A stretch of DNA of 64,000 nt from Ciborinia camelliae. Taxonomy: Eukaryota > Ascomycota > Leotiomycetes > Helotiales > Sclerotiniaceae. Position numbers and translations under genes: made by a program. A model generated the notes under the pieces. It was not told the origin of the DNA and searched no databases. It worked only from the letters and a program-made list of their open reading frames with translations. The stretch spans positions 700,527 to 764,526 of the forward strand of contig JANPYM010000009.1 of assembly GCA_025890175.1 (NCBI GenBank), read 5' to 3'. This document shows, in pieces, positions 60,765-64,000 of this stretch. Positions within the stretch are counted from its first letter, which is position 1. Each line of letters opens with the position of its first letter.

Positions 60765-62579
60765 GACACACAGAACGAGGAGGTCAAAGTCAATAAAATG
60801 ATACCCAAACAAAACAGTCTTGCCAAAAATTCGGAGTTCATGAACCAGGAACTAGGAGGCTTACGAAAATCCTTCTGCAGATTGTTCAAATAATGGCGTT
60901 GAGGGGGTGGGAATGCAAATAGGATAAGCCTTAAGGTGTTTTAAATCAATGGCAATGGTGTAATTGGTACGAGAAACTTGGGAAGATCTGAACACACAAG
61001 CACGGATATAAATGTTTGAGAAAGGTGTTTTTACCCCTCATCAATCCAAATATAGCGATATTTGGTTCAAGCCACGGCCGCAATTTATTACTGATCAAAA
61101 TAGCCACAGTACGAGATCTGCAAAAAAGAGATTCGTATGGGGTGGATATTTTCTGTAGAAATAGGACATATGTACAGAAATGTAACAATGTATCATATAT
61201 CAAACTAAACAGATCCTATCATATCACAGGTATCCAATCTCATGGATGTGATTTGTGAGGCATATACTCCCAAGGTCACTCTTGTTTTTCTTTCCTACCG
61301 AGCCGAGATCATCAATAATGTATACTTCGTAGAGATTCTTGTTAATTGGGTCCATGTAGGCAATTCCAATCCAATCCAATATGTATAACTGATAATCATA
61401 ACTTCTCTCCAATGTTCATGGTCTTTAATGCATGAGTGGTCTTTGCGGTTAATCAAATTAGCGAGTTCTTCACCCCTGATATGGAAAAATCAGGAAATTT
61501 GATTGGTGGATCACAACTTTCATTTGAAACCGACTTAAATTTGGAAGGCTTTATCTCCAACTAAATGTGTCCCAGAACTCCCAGAACTCCCAGATCAAAC
61601 TCAAGTATTTGGCACAATTGAGGACAAACCGTCACATACGAAATAATCCCACGAGCCCCATCCTTGAAATTTGACTCGCAACTAAGATATATCAAACAGC
61701 CCGGGCTGTTGTTTTCGTTGCAGATTTTTCCCGGTATTGTATCAAATCCTTACCACGTACCTACCTATGGATCCTCTCTTATGCTCTGAGTCTTATGAGA
61801 TGTGACCTAAGAGATCATTCAAGATTGTCCAAGTTCTTCGTTCTTCGTTCTTCCTCTGCGAAAATAGAGTATCTGGACTGAGACGGCATACTACAGTCCT
61901 TTCAATCAGCATCATCGGGCAGAACCCTTTTCTCCTATCCTCTCTTTTTGCATTTTGTTTATGCTTGCTTGCATATTTGTATTTGAGTTTGAAGTCCGTG
62001 AGCTGTGTTCTCCGTTCCTTCATACCCTTACTTCCTTTTAAGTGGTCAATCTCGAGGCAATTTCTGACCTTTTGAGACTCGATTCGTTGAGCGAAGGAGT
62101 TTTATCTCGGACGTTTCGTATTTCTCTCTCACTCATTACTCTCTTGGTCGTCTATTGGTCTTTGCGCTTTCTTTTGTGCGTCTGGGTTTGTTACTTTACA
62201 TTACAGTTTCCCCATATTCCCTCCGAATCTTTCTGCTGCCTGAAAATAAAATCGTGCCGACTACTAGTGAATACGACTTATTTGCTGATTTGCAATTGCG
62301 AACGATTGCCGGCCTTTCGATTCGGGCATCCAAGGACGGGTAAACCTGTTGACTACAGTCATTCGATATTTCATTCGACCTAATGTCTTCGAGTCATATC
62401 AGTACAAGGCCGTGTTGACAGGGCCTCACCTCTCGACGTTGAAAACAAAATCCCGTGGGGGCATCGTGGGTTGCGCAAACGATTTGAATTCGATCTTTCA
62501 AGAAAAAGATATTGCTTCCATCTTCTGGGGATATTGCATCTACTCAATTTCTCGACACAATTCGAAATATTAAAGAATA
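60765..62579. other. Intergenic spacer, 1.8 kb
   Basis: A minus-strand frame at 61224-61412 (WIGIAYMDPINKNLYEVYII) has a coding-like composition but no partner exon or family. The last 600 bp is a probable promoter or long 5' leader of the next gene, with several open frames lacking recognisable features. Confidence 0.45.
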
Positions 62580-63822
62580 ATGCCTCAAAGACAGAGCGAG
62601 AATGGATATAGGCACATGCCGTCGGCCGAATCAAACAGGCGGCAATCGAGGTTGGAAGATATTCGAGGGGGTTTACATACGTTGTTTTCGGGACGAACAG
62701 ATGTTGAGGCCAGGAGTCCTCCCCCGGAAAGTCCCAAAGCTCCACGATTGGACGGTCTAGGCAACTTGCCATCAACTCGAATCCATATCCCGGGTCTTAC
62801 GATAAGTCAAAGTTCGACTCGCCGAAACTCTACCACTACTGAGACAACATTACCTCGACATGAAGAATCCCCGTTATCACCTGCTCCTCGTTCCGCTAGT
62901 CGGCTCTCGCAACCTACACCACCTCCTGTCGTTTCTTCTCCCGTTTCAACAATTCCATCTCGAGTGCAAAGGCGGTCGAGCCGCAGGTTTCTTAGCGTAG
63001 ATCCTGCTGAGGAGCGTTTGAATGACATGGAAAACAGAGGAAGGAGGAGAAGAGAGACTCCAAGGGGGCCACATGAAAGTAGGAGAACGTGTGTGCCAAG
63101 GTTTCAGAATAAAAGGATACGTCAAAAGATAGTACATTCCTTGATATCTGGATTGGTATGTAGTACATCTTCTCCGTACCAATTTTTTGGCATTCAATTT
63201 CTCATGTGATTTTAGTTTCTCGTGCTCGTGCTCACGATATATCTCGCATTGGCATTATCAAGTAAGGGCGAGACGGAAGAGTTTCACGTTCTCTTAATTT
63301 TGATAGTCATGATACTCACCGTCTTCTTTTGTCATTCTCTGGTTCGCCTCTGTATGATGATCGTCAAGCCACCAACAGAGGAAGAACCACACTCGCGACG
63401 TCTTCCATCAATGGTTGGACCGGGGGGTTATGCCGAAACTTCAGTGCCCATCCCAGTCGCTCTCGCAAGGGATGAGGAAGCGGCCGGTATTGAAAGCCAA
63501 GCGACGAAATTCCCCCCGCCAGCTTATGGACTGTGGAGGGAGTCGGTGGTCAGTAATTCCAATCCGTAGTCCACACTTGGAATGATTCATCTAACCATAG
63601 AAATAGAGGGTGGATCCCAATCGGATTTTCTGGCAACGAAATGAAGCTGCGTTACATCGAACGATGTCTCGAACCTCGGAAGGATCGTCGACGGTCAATC
63701 GACCGCCATCATATATGTCTGATGATGGCATCGACTATGTGATTGAAGCCGCGCCACGTTCCACGGTGCCGGGAGATGATGTCTTACCTCGACATCCCAC
63801 CGCTCGACACCCATCTCACTAG
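62580..63822 (+). CDS. Fungal two-span membrane protein, function unknown
   Basis: Three exons (62580-63155, 63216-63548, 63607-63822) sum to 1125 nt, 374 residues. The N-terminal half is hydrophilic, with Ser/Pro/Arg-rich low-complexity sequence (PPPESPKAPR, SAPRSASRLSQPTPPPVV). A basic stretch FQNKRIRQKIVHSLISGL leads into span 1 (FLVLVLTIYLALAL) just after the splice and span 2 (FHVLLILIVMILTVFFCH), with a short loop between. The C-terminal tail has PPPAYGLWRESV|RVDPNRIFW and PPSYMSDDGIDYV, PPxY motifs that could bind WW-domain ubiquitin ligases. No family name is recognised. Intron 2 uses a less usual GTCAGT donor. Confidence 0.78.
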
Positions 63823-63986
63823 ACGATGGATCCATTTCCCGCACTTGGGCTGGGAATCATCACGAGAATGCGTCCTTGATGGACCTTGTTCGAATTCTCT
63901 CAACTGGTCATGGGAGAGGCACTCTTCACACTTCACACTTCACACTTTGGACTTGGGGTCTACGGAGTCTACGGGGCAATTGGTTT

Positions 63987-63999
63987 GGGGGGGGGGGGG
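63987..63999. other. 13-base poly-G run at window end
   Basis: Thirteen G in a row one base before the window edge, preceded by short TCTACGG and CTTCACA direct repeats. Homopolymer G of this length is unusual in the rest of the window; it may be real or an assembly artefact near a gap. Confidence 0.8.
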
Positions 64000-64000
64000 C

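Overview
The window looks like nuclear DNA of a filamentous ascomycete. Genes carry short GT-AG introns, mostly about 50-120 bp, and the gene set is typical of fungi (Erg28, Sso-type syntaxin, laccase, a DUF1996/WSC secreted protein, N-terminal fragments of a fungal transcription-factor family). Intergenic DNA is AT-rich and microsatellite-rich. The overall flavour suggests Leotiomycetes, perhaps Sclerotiniaceae (Botrytis/Sclerotinia/Monilinia-like). That placement is an impression and no search was run. No CRISPR array, rRNA gene, convincing tRNA or intact transposon was found by eye.

Layout: 1-5.5 kb is gene-poor. 5.6-7.1 kb holds a HAD phosphatase-like gene. 8.0-15.5 kb holds a GMC oxidoreductase, a cytochrome P450 and a sugar-porter MFS transporter, a possible small metabolic cluster. 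17.4-25.7 kb is dense housekeeping DNA: exosome Rrp42, an unnamed mitochondrial protein, cytochrome c, anthranilate synthase TrpE, a coiled-coil protein and the sterol scaffold Erg28. 26.3-27.6 kb holds an Erg26-like sterol dehydrogenase divergent from Erg28 and carrying an in-frame TGA. 28.3-33.3 kb holds Upf1 and Imp4, also divergent. 33.3-38.0 kb is a gene desert with hairpins and one doubtful small membrane ORF. 38.0-49.6 kb holds a laccase, a syntaxin, Erv41 and a DUF1996-WSC protein separated by repeat-rich spacers. 49.6-53.7 kb is another desert. 53.7-58.2 kb is a patch of decayed genes: a histidine phosphatase, a membrane protein, a transcription-factor N-terminus and tandem coding relics. 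58.5-63.8 kb holds Bet3, the U5 snRNP 40 kDa WD40 protein and a two-span membrane protein.

Exon structures were built by hand from splice consensus and protein continuity. For most of the conserved genes the exon lengths sum to an exact multiple of three. The most unusual observations are: a diverged repeat family around a GGACTGCAGTCC palindrome that fills two over-long introns in the same sense orientation (introner-like), with a third copy possibly in another intron; the sterol gene pair with a nonsense codon; a 9-nt microexon in bet3; a P450 whose haem loop sits on a 62-nt exon and whose I-helix lacks the usual acid-threonine pair; and a palindrome TACCTAGGTA scattered through the spacers.
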